DNA from: a virus
Direction: 5' to 3' (one strand)
IMG/VR virus record: IMGVR_UViG_3300009420_000023
Location: 1-43,644 of that record
DNA: 43,644 bases
Positions 16,212-23,652 of this stretch are shown in pieces. The position numbers and the translations under genes are program-made. Below the pieces are notes generated by a model, which was not told where the DNA came from, did no database searches, and saw nothing but the letters and a program-made list of their open reading frames with translations. Numbering within the stretch: the first letter of the stretch is position 1; the number at the start of each line of letters is the position of its first letter.

Positions 16212-16475
16212 TTAATGTAGTGTTATGTGATGATCTTGTGTTGCGAGACAATGCTTAATAAAGTCTCCTATGTGAATACCAAGATCAGTTAAGTGGGTCG
16301 CCGTATCCACCGGCAACATTCCAAGTGATTGAAACTCTCTAGATGCGGATAAAATTACCTTATCTATATAGTCTTGACGATAACTATCTGGCTGACGACT
16401 TTGGCGTTCCATCTCTTCGATGCATTCCTCGTCCTCCAGTGACAGAATGTTATCATAGTGTTTCTGCTTGGGCAT
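16212..16475 (-). CDS. Hypothetical protein downstream of RNA polymerase
   Basis: 87 aa from the ATG at 16475 (an upstream ATG at 16481 is in frame). The sequence begins MPKQKHYDNIL and is acidic and helical (LEDEECIEEMERQ); I recognise no family. The start lies inside a copy of the repeated motif TTTTAGAGGATGCTTATGCC, in which AGAGG is six bases before this ATG. It is the first gene after RNA polymerase, so if the motif is a phage promoter it would lead the middle-gene transcript. Confidence 0.65.
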   Translation of the reverse strand: MPKQKHYDNILSLEDEECIEEMERQSRQPDSYRQDYIDKVILSASREFQSLGMLPVDTATHLTDLGIHIGDFIKHCLATQDHHITLH

Positions 16476-16491
16476 AAGCATCCTCTAAAAG
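16471..16491 (-). promoter_or_regulatory. Repeated motif copy A (candidate phage promoter or initiation element)
   Basis: Minus strand CTTTTAGAGGATGCTTATGC plus C. It is identical over 21 bases to 19404-19424, and closely related at 27625-27642 and 19863-19882. It lies in the gap between the end of RNA polymerase (16497) and the first middle gene. That placement fits a middle promoter for the phage polymerase. It also works as a ribosome binding site plus ATG (AGAGG, six bases, ATG). Confidence 0.55.
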
Positions 16492-16496
16492 TTTTA

Positions 16497-19025
16497 TCAC
16501 AAGTTACCCTTACTGTTATATGCGAAAAAGTATTTGGCGTCAAGAACTTCAGAGACGTCAAATGTTCCTTGTGTTGGTGGGGTTGGTAAGTCTACGCTAG
16601 GTGCATAAGACTCGATGAACGGATGAAACTCGTCGTTGATCCAATCACCACTAAACATATAATACGCTTCTTTACGTATAGTGTCTCTCATAATATCAAC
16701 ACAGTCAGGATGGACTGCAAAGCTATCATGAATAGCAGCGATGGAGTTTACTCCGTGGTCGTAGTGTAGTCTTGTAACTACACGTTGCATCAAAGCACTA
16801 TCAAGTGAGTGAATGATGTTAGGACTCGAACTCAACTGTTGTTTCCGTGATGACAAACCACCGGTAGGATTCTCATCCCACATAAAGTAACTTCCCATTA
16901 CAGTTTTAACATCTGACTTCGCAACGTTCCAATAGGATTGTTGTATTTTTGAACCCGCCGGGGTCATCCATGTTAACGGGATATCAAACTCAGCGAGTGC
17001 AGAAGCGACCGCTTGGAAATAGGTCATGATAGGACGAGAAGCTACGACAGTTTGTTCCAATGCTAAGATTAATTTGTCCCGCATGTAACCCGCATTCTCA
17101 AGACGATGCCCATCTAGTTTATCTACAAACCCATCATGGATCAATTGATCTTGGATGCCACGTGGTGTGACTCCGTAACTAGTTGTCATACATGCACGTT
17201 TGCAGACGGATCGATTGATGTTTCCAATCCATCGTTGTGCTTGCTCAAGGTTCACACCATTAGCAATATCATCAGCTACAAATCGTTTAACTAAATCAGC
17301 GGTAGCTGAGTAGATATCAAAACGTGTTGGATCAGAGGAACAGTTAGTAAGCTTTGCGCCCATAGGATCACGTCCAATCAAGGACAATAGTTGTAGCCCA
17401 TTGTTAGAGCCATCTTGGTGAACGGGTAAATCACTTTCAAATAAAGAGGGATTGTCGAGGCTTGTAGCTTTAGTCCAATCAACACATGTCTGATAGAACT
17501 CTAACTCTTTGTCTCCATGTGTCCAAAACCTTTCACCATCAAGTGGATTAATTGCACTATCTACAATCATATCGTGATTATCTTTAGCCCACACTTGCAT
17601 CTCTTCAAATGTCAGTTTGTCTTCACCATATGTATTACAGAGGCGCACCGCTAACCAATACAAACCACGTTCTCCGATAGGTCTTTTCTCGTAGAACCTC
17701 ATTGTCCCACGTCCTAAACTATCAGCTTGTGGATTCCAATCAGGCGTCACGTAATAGAAACGTGTACGACTATCACATTTAATGACATTAAAAACGGGAC
17801 GATGTTTGATAGCTTCCATTGTGGAAAATTTTCTCAGAACTGATTCACGTCTTGATACTTCACTAGCATTACGTCCATGAATTTTAGATAGAGTATATTT
17901 CCATTCAGCTTTACCAACTTTGTCCATGTTTTCCCAAGCTTCATCAGTAATACGATCAGGTATTTTCTCAGGGTTTGGTGATGGAATACAATCAATCAAT
18001 TCTAGATTATCTACAAAGGCACTTCTTGCAATTGAAAGTGCGGGTTGGTCAACAACATAACCCACTTGTCCTAGGATGTTTGCTGCATTAATAGTCGTCT
18101 GACTTAAAGGATTCTCTAGGCCAGCGGTGTGTTTGTGTAGTCCACCCCTGATAAAATCAATAGGGATTCCAAGGTAACCACCATCGTATCTTTTGTTCAG
18201 ATCATCCCATTCCCATTTACGAGGTGGGATTAGCATAGGTTTTAATACGGGTGTCGCAATCTCTAAGTTAGAGTTGATGTCTTCCATCATGGCACGACAT
18301 GCATCTGATAAGAACACCTGACGTTCTGTCTTATGCCTGATCTGCACATATCGAAGTTCAAAGAAACCCCCGGTCTCTTCAATTAATAATTGTAATAGCT
18401 TTGCACCAATATGAATCTTAGTGTCACGTCTCCAATCTAAAGTCTCAATAGATTTAATACGTCTTGACCAATTGCCCCATTGCCTCTGATTAAAGTTCTT
18501 AGCTTTACGAACTAACTTCGCTGCCAGATTAGGGCCACCCGTTTCATTCGCTTCCAACTTGGAATCTCTAAGCCACTTTTCAAACTCAACTTGTTGCTTA
18601 ACGGCGAGTCCAATGCTTAAACAAATTGTTCTACCGGGGCGACCAATACCATTGTCAACCATACGTGCATTCAGAACTGATCTAAGAGCAATGTAAGCAA
18701 GACGATCAGCTTTAACAAAAGGTAGATACCACCACCACACGGGGCGGACACCTCTTCCTGAATTCGCAATGCCTTCTACTGCAACTGCTTGTTCACGCTC
18801 GATGGCGGGTATTAACTCCCGCATCGTCTCTTGGAATATCTTACGTCCAACCTTAGTGTCACCCACTTTAGTTGCGGGGTCTGTTAGTAGCTTGTTGAAT
18901 CGTTGAACCCCTTCGTTCACACCCGCAAGTTCAAACATTCGTTGCTCTTGTTCTTCTTTAAAAGCGTCTGTAAGAATTGTCTCAGGTGAAAAATAGTCAG
19001 CCATCGTATCTGTTGGTAAGTTCAT
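16497..19025 (-). CDS. T7-type single-subunit DNA-directed RNA polymerase
   Basis: 842 aa (T7 gp1: 883). It transcribes the middle and late phage genes from phage promoters. Catalytic parts are all visible: 'HQDGSNNGLQLLSLIGRD' (Asp538, equal to T7 Asp537), 'CKRACMTTSYGVTPRGIQ' (Lys609, Tyr617, equal to Lys631 and Tyr639) and 'AIHDSFAVHPD' (His766, Asp767, equal to His811 and Asp812). 'FYYVTPDWNPQADSLGRG' corresponds to the T7 palm segment. The C-terminus ends '..FFAYNSKGNL', not the T7 'FAFA' foot exactly. The start has GGAGACGAT directly before it. It lies unusually late, behind about 5.5 kb of early genes. Confidence 0.96.
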   Translation of the reverse strand: MNLPTDTMADYFSPETILTDAFKEEQEQRMFELAGVNEGVQRFNKLLTDPATKVGDTKVGRKIFQETMRELIPAIEREQAVAVEGIANSGRGVRPVWWWYLPFVKADRLAYIALRSVLNARMVDNGIGRPGRTICLSIGLAVKQQVEFEKWLRDSKLEANETGGPNLAAKLVRKAKNFNQRQWGNWSRRIKSIETLDWRRDTKIHIGAKLLQLLIEETGGFFELRYVQIRHKTERQVFLSDACRAMMEDINSNLEIATPVLKPMLIPPRKWEWDDLNKRYDGGYLGIPIDFIRGGLHKHTAGLENPLSQTTINAANILGQVGYVVDQPALSIARSAFVDNLELIDCIPSPNPEKIPDRITDEAWENMDKVGKAEWKYTLSKIHGRNASEVSRRESVLRKFSTMEAIKHRPVFNVIKCDSRTRFYYVTPDWNPQADSLGRGTMRFYEKRPIGERGLYWLAVRLCNTYGEDKLTFEEMQVWAKDNHDMIVDSAINPLDGERFWTHGDKELEFYQTCVDWTKATSLDNPSLFESDLPVHQDGSNNGLQLLSLIGRDPMGAKLTNCSSDPTRFDIYSATADLVKRFVADDIANGVNLEQAQRWIGNINRSVCKRACMTTSYGVTPRGIQDQLIHDGFVDKLDGHRLENAGYMRDKLILALEQTVVASRPIMTYFQAVASALAEFDIPLTWMTPAGSKIQQSYWNVAKSDVKTVMGSYFMWDENPTGGLSSRKQQLSSSPNIIHSLDSALMQRVVTRLHYDHGVNSIAAIHDSFAVHPDCVDIMRDTIRKEAYYMFSGDWINDEFHPFIESYAPSVDLPTPPTQGTFDVSEVLDAKYFFAYNSKGNL

Positions 19026-19035
19026 ATCGTCTCCA

Positions 19036-19275
19036 CTATTTGTAGTTTCTATTGTTCAATGCTTGTTGCTCTGCTTTTAGTTCTGCAAAAAACTTTTTTC
19101 TAAACCTATGTGCTTTTAGTAATAGTAAAGCCAACACAATAATAATAGTTGGCTCAATGATTATGAATAACCACACATTGATTTCTTCGTAAGACCATCC
19201 ACTATAAGCGGACAAGTCTCTCAACAATTTGATACACCAATTGCATATCTCAATCATAACAGTTTCGTATGACAT
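19036..19275 (-). CDS. Small membrane protein upstream of RNA polymerase
   Basis: 79 aa from the ATG at 19275 (GGAGA upstream); an in-frame ATG at 19287 is an alternative. It has an N-terminal amphipathic part with two Cys (EICNWCIKLLRDL), one strong transmembrane helix (about 36-53: 'LFIIIEPTIIIVLALLLL') and a basic C-terminal helix (KAHRFRKKFFAELKAEQ). The topology suggests an inner-membrane protein. It is 10 nt from the RNA polymerase start, so it is cotranscribed. I recognise no family; T7-like phages often have small membrane inhibitors in this area. Confidence 0.7.
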   Translation of the reverse strand: MSYETVMIEICNWCIKLLRDLSAYSGWSYEEINVWLFIIIEPTIIIVLALLLLKAHRFRKKFFAELKAEQQALNNRNYK

Positions 19276-19303
19276 ATATCTCTCCATTTGTTTCTATTGC
19301 TCT

Positions 19304-19408
19304 CTAGTCTTTCGTAAGTCTTACGTTAGTACTTCTATTAGTTCTAGTAGTAGTAACTTTAGTCAAACTATACGTGTACTTATAGTACATATAGTTAACC
19401 TTTGGCAT
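19304..19408 (-). CDS. Possible 34-aa basic peptide starting in the repeated motif
   Basis: The ATG at 19408 lies inside motif copy B, with AGAGG six bases upstream, the same arrangement as the gene starting at 16475; both peptides begin MPK. It reads MPKVNYMYYKYTYS and then a Thr/Arg/Asn-rich part, ending at TAG 19304. An imperfect inverted repeat (AACTATA ... TATAGTT) lies within it. It may instead be leader RNA. Low confidence. Confidence 0.3.
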   Translation of the reverse strand: MPKVNYMYYKYTYSLTKVTTTRTNRSTNVRLTKD

Positions 19409-19424
19409 AAGCATCCTCTAAAAG
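19404..19424 (-). promoter_or_regulatory. Repeated motif copy B (candidate phage promoter or initiation element)
   Basis: Second exact copy of the 21-base motif whose core is TTTTAGAGGATGCTTATGCC on the minus strand. It lies in the leader upstream of the small membrane gene and RNA polymerase. Twenty-eight bases downstream is ACGTATAG, which also follows motif copy C at 27 bases. Autogenous transcription of the polymerase gene is one possible role. Confidence 0.5.
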
Positions 19425-19498
19425 ATTGCTAACAACATAAGTACGACTAAAATTACTACAAATATGTTATCAATCAGTAGTAAATTATGGTGCTTCAA
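19418..19498 (-). CDS. Possible 26-aa membrane peptide (TTG start)
   Basis: The minus strand has TTAGGAGAAACAC directly before a TTG codon at 19498. The frame gives (M)KHHNLLLIDN followed by a hydrophobic helix (IFVVILVVLMLLAIF) and TAG at 19418. The ribosome binding site and spacing are as good as those of neighbouring genes, and the product is a clear single-pass membrane peptide. The short length and TTG start keep this tentative. Confidence 0.4.
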   Translation of the reverse strand: MKHHNLLLIDNIFVVILVVLMLLAIF

Positions 19499-19525
19499 GT
19501 GTTTCTCCTAAATGTGTGATCTTTT

Positions 19526-19572
19526 TATAAGCTTTTTCGCTGCTTATAGCAAGTTTAACAGAAAATCGTCAA
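19526..19572 (-). promoter_or_regulatory. Sigma70-like promoter upstream of RNA polymerase
   Basis: On the minus strand TTGACG (19567-19572) is followed after 18 bases by TATAAG (19543-19548). These match five of six bases of each consensus hexamer. It lies after the last small early gene (19614) and upstream of the RNA polymerase transcript, so the host polymerase could start RNA polymerase expression here. The -10 lies in one arm of a 7-bp inverted repeat (TATAAGC / GCTTATA, 19526-19548). Confidence 0.6.
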
Positions 19573-19606
19573 GAAAAAGCCTGAATTTGCTTAATCTTGA
19601 CGCTCC
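19566..19606 (-). other. Large stem-loop after the 74-aa early gene
   Basis: CGTCAAGA at the 5' side pairs perfectly with TCTTGACG at the 3' side (8 bp), with an inner AAGC/GCTT stem and an A/T-rich loop. The 3' arm supplies the -35 TTGACG of the promoter at 19526-19572. It could be an mRNA processing site or weak terminator between the early genes and RNA polymerase. Confidence 0.5.
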
Positions 19607-19613
19607 GGGGCAA

Positions 19614-19838
19614 TCAGCTTACCTCAAGTGTTTCATATAAATACATCAAGCCGTCACAACCCAACTCACTACAACTCCCAGCGGGTATGATATCACCTAT
19701 AACTAAGTTTTGTGGATCATTGAGTGGAAGAACATCGACAATATGTTGAGTTGCCCCACAATCATCGCATTCACATTCAGGCTCAAATTCATCCTCAAGA
19801 TTAATATCGAGAGGGGTCTTAAATTTAATCAGTATCAT
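19614..19838 (-). CDS. Small acidic Cys-rich early protein
   Basis: A 74-aa acidic protein with 'CECDDCG' (residues 23-29) and 'CSELGCDG' (about 55-62), a possible four- or five-cysteine zinc-binding site. It starts at an ATG after AGAGGATAAACATT. It is the first gene after the terminator and motif copy D (19863-19907). I recognise no family. Acidic zinc proteins of this kind could bind a host enzyme, but nothing here shows it. Confidence 0.65.
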   Translation of the reverse strand: MILIKFKTPLDINLEDEFEPECECDDCGATQHIVDVLPLNDPQNLVIGDIIPAGSCSELGCDGLMYLYETLEVS

Positions 19839-19862
19839 AATGTTTATCCTCTAGGGTTATGG

Positions 19863-19882
19863 TTGGCATAAGCCCACGCCAA
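19863..19882 (-). promoter_or_regulatory. Repeated motif copy D (degenerate candidate promoter)
   Basis: Minus strand GGCGTGGGCTTATGCCAA shares GCTTATGCCAA exactly with motif copy B and G residues in the GAGG block. It follows directly after the poly-T of the terminator at 19881-19907. No gene starts at its ATG beyond 13 codons, so at this copy the promoter reading fits better than the initiation-element reading. Confidence 0.4.
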
Positions 19883-19907
19883 AAACCTAGGCAACCGCTG
19901 CCCTAGG
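19881..19907 (-). terminator. Rho-independent terminator within the early module
   Basis: On the minus strand CCTAGG pairs with CCTAGG, extended by CA/TG past a one-base bulge, around a short loop, then five T residues. It lies between the genes ending at 19934 and starting at 19838. It should stop most host-polymerase transcripts coming from the early promoter. Confidence 0.75.
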
Positions 19908-19933
19908 CTCTTGGTGGGAACTGTTAGTACGTG

Positions 19934-20200
19934 CTACGTATTTTTATCAGGTTTTGTGATCCACCAATCGTATTCATCAGGTAGAGGGGACATTTGAAAA
20001 CTATTGGCAAATTCCATAAATTTTGAGAAATTTTTAAATGTCTTAGTGTTCCCATCTTTACAGACTGTGATTTGATCTATCTCAGCAATACGTTGCATCA
20101 ATATTTCAGTTGGGTTGTCACAATTCTCAACGTTAAATTTACCATAGATAATATCTAATATTTCACCATCTGATAAATCAGCATATACATCGATTGTCAT
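19934..20200 (-). CDS. Hypothetical early protein
   Basis: 88 aa from the ATG at 20200, which has AAGGAAGGAAA upstream; the longer frame to 20338 lies within the preceding gene and is not supported. The sequence begins MTIDVYADLSDGEILDIIYG and is acidic with aromatic residues at the end (DEYDWWITKPDKNT). I recognise no family. There is no membrane segment. It is the last gene before the early terminator. Confidence 0.65.
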   Translation of the reverse strand: MTIDVYADLSDGEILDIIYGKFNVENCDNPTEILMQRIAEIDQITVCKDGNTKTFKNFSKFMEFANSFQMSPLPDEYDWWITKPDKNT

Positions 20201-20204
20201 AATT

Positions 20205-20615
20205 TTAGTTTCCTTCCTTTTGTAAATATACAGTTTGTTCCTTGTCTGAATTGCCACAGTATGGACATTCAGAAATTGGTTGAGTTTGGTGTTCAGGATA
20301 GACACAATCGCATTCAAGACAATGTACATCATCAACATATAAGGAGAGCCAAGGGCATTTGAAATACCCTAGGTCGATGGATATTTCAGAGAGCGGATCT
20401 TTGCCATCTTGCATAACATAAGCAGTTGCACAAACGTGATCAATTTTATCAATGAACCCCTCACCTATGATATTAATTCTCCAATATTTATGAGACTGAA
20501 ACCAAAAATCACTTAGATTTTCAAGATCATTTTGGACACCATGATTTTCTTTAATAATATCTTCAACACTTTTAACCATTTCATCCAAACATCTATGAAG
20601 TTGCATATCTTCCAT
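20205..20615 (-). CDS. Hypothetical early protein with C-terminal zinc ribbon
   Basis: 136 aa. The N-terminal two-thirds is a helical then ß-rich domain with no recognised family. The C-terminal end carries 'CLECDCVYPEH...CPYCGN' (about 99-122), a CxxC...CxxC zinc ribbon of the rubredoxin-knuckle type. Its start overlaps the previous stop by one base (TAATG), so translation is coupled. Function unknown. Confidence 0.7.
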   Translation of the reverse strand: MEDMQLHRCLDEMVKSVEDIIKENHGVQNDLENLSDFWFQSHKYWRINIIGEGFIDKIDHVCATAYVMQDGKDPLSEISIDLGYFKCPWLSLYVDDVHCLECDCVYPEHQTQPISECPYCGNSDKEQTVYLQKEGN

Positions 20616-20848
20616 TACACACCCCTTTTCTTATCAATATAAACACGTAGGTGTGTGGACTTATCGATAGGTTGCCCCGTCTCATAGTATCTCCAATTGG
20701 CTCTAGCTTCATCATTCATATATTGACCTTTAAGCCTCAAATCATAGCTAGGCTTATGTAAGTATTTACGACATAATTTTATGAATGCTCGACCTTCATC
20801 ATCGTTTGGTATTTCAGAGAATACGTAGTTGAACTTTTGCTTTTCCAT
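20615..20848 (-). CDS. Hypothetical early protein
   Basis: A 77-aa basic protein (MEKQKFNYVFSEIPNDDEGR...), with a charged C-terminus (LRVYIDKKRGV). It has AAAGGAAAGCAAA before its ATG. The 98-nt region upstream of it contains two hairpins. No family recognised. Confidence 0.65.
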   Translation of the reverse strand: MEKQKFNYVFSEIPNDDEGRAFIKLCRKYLHKPSYDLRLKGQYMNDEARANWRYYETGQPIDKSTHLRVYIDKKRGV

Positions 20849-20897
20849 TTTGCTTTCCTTTAGTTTAATTCTGTTTCACCCTTTTGGGATCGTCAGC

Positions 20898-20941
20898 CAA
20901 GATACACATCTTGATACAGAGGTGGGGCATTACACCCCACC
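20898..20941 (-). other. Tandem hairpins between early genes
   Basis: Two perfect hairpins follow one another: GGTGGGG with CCCCACC (7 bp, 20921-20941), then CAAGAT with ATCTTG (6 bp, tetraloop, 20898-20913). No poly-T follows, so these are more likely RNA processing or stabilising elements than terminators. Confidence 0.6.
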
Positions 20942-20946
20942 ATCGA

Positions 20947-21129
20947 TTAGTATTGCTCCCAACAGTTTGAGCCATCTAAACGCTCTTGTTCATCGAGGGA
21001 GGGCATAGAAGGTATTAGACCCCCTATGAAAGATGCAACGTCCCGTTTAAATATAAACCTTGGGGCATCATCGATGTCGATTAGGTTTTCCATTGGTAGT
21101 CCAAAATTTGGTGATGATTGTGTACTCAT
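20947..21129 (-). CDS. Small hypothetical early protein
   Basis: A 60-aa protein (MSTQSSPNFGLPMENLIDID...). It starts 3 nt after the methyltransferase stop with AAGGAG in the end of that gene. It is acidic, with a middle hydrophobic stretch too short for a membrane helix. No family recognised. Confidence 0.6.
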   Translation of the reverse strand: MSTQSSPNFGLPMENLIDIDDAPRFIFKRDVASFIGGLIPSMPSLDEQERLDGSNCWEQY

Positions 21130-21131
21130 AG

Positions 21132-22319
21132 CTATACTCCTTGTTGTGTTTCTGCTTGCGATTGAAATTGATCGATTGTGTCAAAATGTTCTTTAACCCA
21201 ATCCCGTAGTAAATGCTCAATAACTGAAATAGTCCAACCATTACCAATCATACGATAACGTTGGGTATTACTGACGTGCTTTGTGTAATTTTCAGGAATT
21301 GTCTGTAGTCTCTCACACTCTAGAGGTGTAAGTTTTCTCCATGCATATTCATCTACATCTACATGGTCGTGGCGTTGAACAACAACGTTATCTTTTTGAA
21401 CTGAGGTTAAAGAATTAGTCTTATCATCAAACCTTAACTCTAATTGTTGAAAAACTTTATTGTCTTTAGATGTTGGCGAAGATTTTACAGAGCCGTCAGA
21501 CTGCTTATAACGTCCTCTGAATGCCCCTATGACTTCAGGGTAACAAAGTACTTTAGGCTCTCTATGACCACCTTGCATGGTCGTTAAAGTGGGTGCTTTA
21601 CCATCTTCATGATAAACACGCTTGATAACATCAAAACCTTTTAGATCAGCCTCGCCAACATGGGCAAGACCTTCAGCAGAAAATATTAATTGTCTTCTAT
21701 GCTTTTCAAAATAGCTTTTGAGATTACCACCCTTAAAATAATTAGCATCAATACAATGTGCTTTATCTCTATCTGTTAATCCATGTTCTAGGATATCAGA
21801 TAAAACTATTTTTAGGTCTTCAGGTTGCTCATTTTCTAGAGGCAAGTTAGTCCAATATAATCTATGCCTATTTTGAGCAGAGGTTAAATTTGAATTTATT
21901 GTGATAGGTTGAACCCCAAGATATTCAGATATCACGTCTTGAGATTGTTTAGACATTCTGACATTTTCAAAAAGAAAATATTCAGGCTTTAATTCTTTTA
22001 AAAGATCAACCCAAGTAAAAAACAGTTTTGATCTAGGATCGTCAAAATTGAGCCTTTTTCCTGCAAATGAAAATCCCTGACAAGGTGAACCACCTAACAT
22101 TAGGTTTATTTTACATGGGAACATATCAGCAGTTATTTTAGTAATATCTCCAAGGTTTATTGAATTAGGATAATTTTTCATAGCGACTATATCAGCATAT
22201 TTATCCACTTCACTTCTAAAATATACATAATCATTTTGAGTGAACCCCAAATTATTTAATGCGATTTGTCCACCTGACAATCCATCAAATGCTGAGAATA
22301 TAACTTTTTTCTTAATCAT
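21132..22319 (-). CDS. C5-cytosine DNA methyltransferase
   Basis: 395 aa from the ATG at 22319, preceded by GAGGAG. All key motifs of the family appear: motif I 'FSAFDGLSGGQIAL' (SAM binding, about 8-21), motif IV 'GGSPCQGFSF' with catalytic Cys80, motif VI 'FENV' (117-120), motif VIII 'SAQNRHRLYW' (about 147-156), motif IX 'RKLTPLECERLQTIPENYT' and motif X 'RYRMIGNGWTISVIEHLL'. It adds a methyl group to C5 of cytosine, most likely to protect phage DNA from host restriction. There is no partner restriction enzyme. The motif I form FDGLSGG resembles Dnmt3-like phage enzymes. The recognition sequence cannot be read from the gene. Confidence 0.93.
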   Translation of the reverse strand: MIKKKVIFSAFDGLSGGQIALNNLGFTQNDYVYFRSEVDKYADIVAMKNYPNSINLGDITKITADMFPCKINLMLGGSPCQGFSFAGKRLNFDDPRSKLFFTWVDLLKELKPEYFLFENVRMSKQSQDVISEYLGVQPITINSNLTSAQNRHRLYWTNLPLENEQPEDLKIVLSDILEHGLTDRDKAHCIDANYFKGGNLKSYFEKHRRQLIFSAEGLAHVGEADLKGFDVIKRVYHEDGKAPTLTTMQGGHREPKVLCYPEVIGAFRGRYKQSDGSVKSSPTSKDNKVFQQLELRFDDKTNSLTSVQKDNVVVQRHDHVDVDEYAWRKLTPLECERLQTIPENYTKHVSNTQRYRMIGNGWTISVIEHLLRDWVKEHFDTIDQFQSQAETQQGV

Positions 22320-22320
22320 A

Positions 22321-22491
22321 CTATTGCTCCTCATTCATGTGTTTACGAAAGTTTTTTTCACTTGTTTTGTTGTCGTATTCCATACGCTCCTCACAATCAC
22401 TACAGACGTAATATGGTAATTGTGCAGATGCCATTATTTCATTAGGTTTGAATGTACCATTACACCCATCGCATAATTCATAATCTTGCAT
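22321..22491 (-). CDS. Small zinc-ribbon early protein
   Basis: 56 aa. 'CDGC' (residues 7-10) and 'CSDC' (30-33) form a CxxC...CxxC zinc ribbon (MQDYELCDGCNGTF...), followed by an acidic helical tail. The leader is the repeated GTAAACAAAAGGA type. Its stop codon is 1 nt from the methyltransferase ATG and its 3' end supplies that gene's ribosome binding site. It may be a DNA- or protein-binding accessory of the early operon; function unknown. Confidence 0.7.
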   Translation of the reverse strand: MQDYELCDGCNGTFKPNEIMASAQLPYYVCSDCEERMEYDNKTSEKNFRKHMNEEQ

Positions 22492-22514
22492 TTTAGTCTC
22501 CTTTTGTTTACTTC

Positions 22515-22570
22515 AGTTATGAGTTTACTAAAACTCGCATTGCACCCCAAATGAATGAGGTGCAAAACGT
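22515..22570 (-). other. Tandem hairpins between early genes
   Basis: TTGCACCTC pairs with GGGGTGCAA (9 bp with one G-T pair) directly after the 146-aa gene, followed by GAGTTT/AAACTC (6 bp, TAGT loop). There is a short T stretch between them but not a classical terminator tail. Equivalent pairs occur at 20898-20941 and 23876-23921. Confidence 0.6.
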
Positions 22571-22573
22571 GGT

Positions 22574-23014
22574 TTAGTATTCAGCTTCAAAAACACAAAA
22601 TTCATTCTCAATTAAACATTGTTGAATTTGTAAGCCTAAACCTAGACGGGCAAACCATTCTAAATATTTTTGTATATCAGCAAGTGATATTTTAGAAAAA
22701 CCTAGTTCATGGAAGTGGTCTAATAAACCTTCATTATTATACGACCTCATATCCATATTGAAATAATTGTTTAAATGTTCCAATTTATCTCCAAGGGTTT
22801 TTTCACAGATTTTAACTTTATCGATGACAATTTTTAGATGCTCCTCACGATTAAAATCATAAGTACAATAACAAGCTTCTTCTAGTTCACCCGTTTCTTC
22901 ATCGATTTCTTGGGGTTCTTCATATGGTTCTACACCAAAAAATGAGGCATCATCACTAGATTGTACTGCAAACCAAAATTTGCCCTCTATGTCTCCATTA
23001 TAATAACGTCCCAT
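22574..23014 (-). CDS. Hypothetical early protein (conserved phage type)
   Basis: A 146-aa acidic protein that starts MGRYYNGDIEGKFWFAVQSS. Proteins opening 'MGRYY-GDIEGKFWFgvQ' are found in several phages, without a known function. Two Cys flank 'EACYCTYDF'. It is 2 nt from the upstream gene's stop, so cotranslated. No catalytic motif is visible. Confidence 0.75.
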   Translation of the reverse strand: MGRYYNGDIEGKFWFAVQSSDDASFFGVEPYEEPQEIDEETGELEEACYCTYDFNREEHLKIVIDKVKICEKTLGDKLEHLNNYFNMDMRSYNNEGLLDHFHELGFSKISLADIQKYLEWFARLGLGLQIQQCLIENEFCVFEAEY

Positions 23015-23016
23015 AA

Positions 23017-23394
23017 TTATGCCCCCTCTTTAGAATTGATAAAACCTAGTCTAGTAATATCTTCTAATGATAGTATATATCTAGCATCCGTCTTAGATTG
23101 ACCACGCTTGGAGGCTAAGAAGGGTTTAGACCTAGCTTTTGACCTATACCCCTCAAGAACCCATGTAGGATGCTTAAACTCTAGATTTATATTATGGATT
23201 TGTGCTACATCTTTTAAATGTAATTGCTCACGTGTTTCACCACCTGAAATAGTCACTTTTAATTTAAAATCAGCTTGCGAACTGTCAAAACTACAGTTGC
23301 CCAATTCTAAATTAATTCCCTCTATTGGGTTATCTACTAGAACCTTTTCAAGATAGGTTCTTAATGATTTTAAAGTTGTTTTATTGATTTGCAT
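23017..23394 (-). CDS. Hypothetical early protein
   Basis: A 125-aa basic protein (MQINKTTLKSLRTYLEKVLV...) with a Lys/Arg/Ser-rich segment near residues 83-100 that could contact nucleic acid. The leader is the repeated ACGTAAACAAAAGGA type, with AAAGGAAAAAC before the ATG. No family recognised. Confidence 0.7.
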   Translation of the reverse strand: MQINKTTLKSLRTYLEKVLVDNPIEGINLELGNCSFDSSQADFKLKVTISGGETREQLHLKDVAQIHNINLEFKHPTWVLEGYRSKARSKPFLASKRGQSKTDARYILSLEDITRLGFINSKEGA

Positions 23395-23453
23395 TTTAGT
23401 TTTTCCTTTTGTTTACGTTTAGTTTACTTTTGTTAAAAATTGGACTGATAGTA

Positions 23454-23648
23454 TTAATATCTTTTATTTGTCCAATTCATTATTATGAACCCTACTAAAG
23501 AACTGATAATAAGTAAAGTGCCAAAAGCACAAATTAAAATATCAGTAGAATTCATGGATTTAATTAGCGTGGTTTCAGCTTGTTCAATAACCCAAAACCC
23601 CAAAAATAAATAGCCTAGGCAAATAGCCGTTTGATAAAATGTTTTCAT
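23454..23648 (-). CDS. Small two-helix membrane protein
   Basis: 64 aa from the ATG at 23648 (GGGAG upstream); the longer frame to 23702 overlaps the previous gene without a better ribosome binding site. There are two transmembrane helices: about residues 5-22 (YQTAICLGYLFLGFWVI) and 36-57 (ILICAFGTLLIISSLVGFII), with a short polar loop. It may affect the host membrane early in infection. No family recognised. Confidence 0.65.
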   Translation of the reverse strand: MKTFYQTAICLGYLFLGFWVIEQAETTLIKSMNSTDILICAFGTLLIISSLVGFIIMNWTNKRY

Positions 23649-23652
23649 AGTA

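Larger units (their letters stand above)
19288..19613 (-). other. 326-bp leader region before the RNA polymerase transcript
   Basis: This stretch has no confident gene. It holds, in transcription order, the large stem-loop, a sigma70-like promoter, a possible 26-aa membrane peptide, motif copy B, and a possible 34-aa peptide overlapping an AACTATA/TATAGTT inverted repeat. It looks like the main control point for RNA polymerase expression. Confidence 0.6.
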
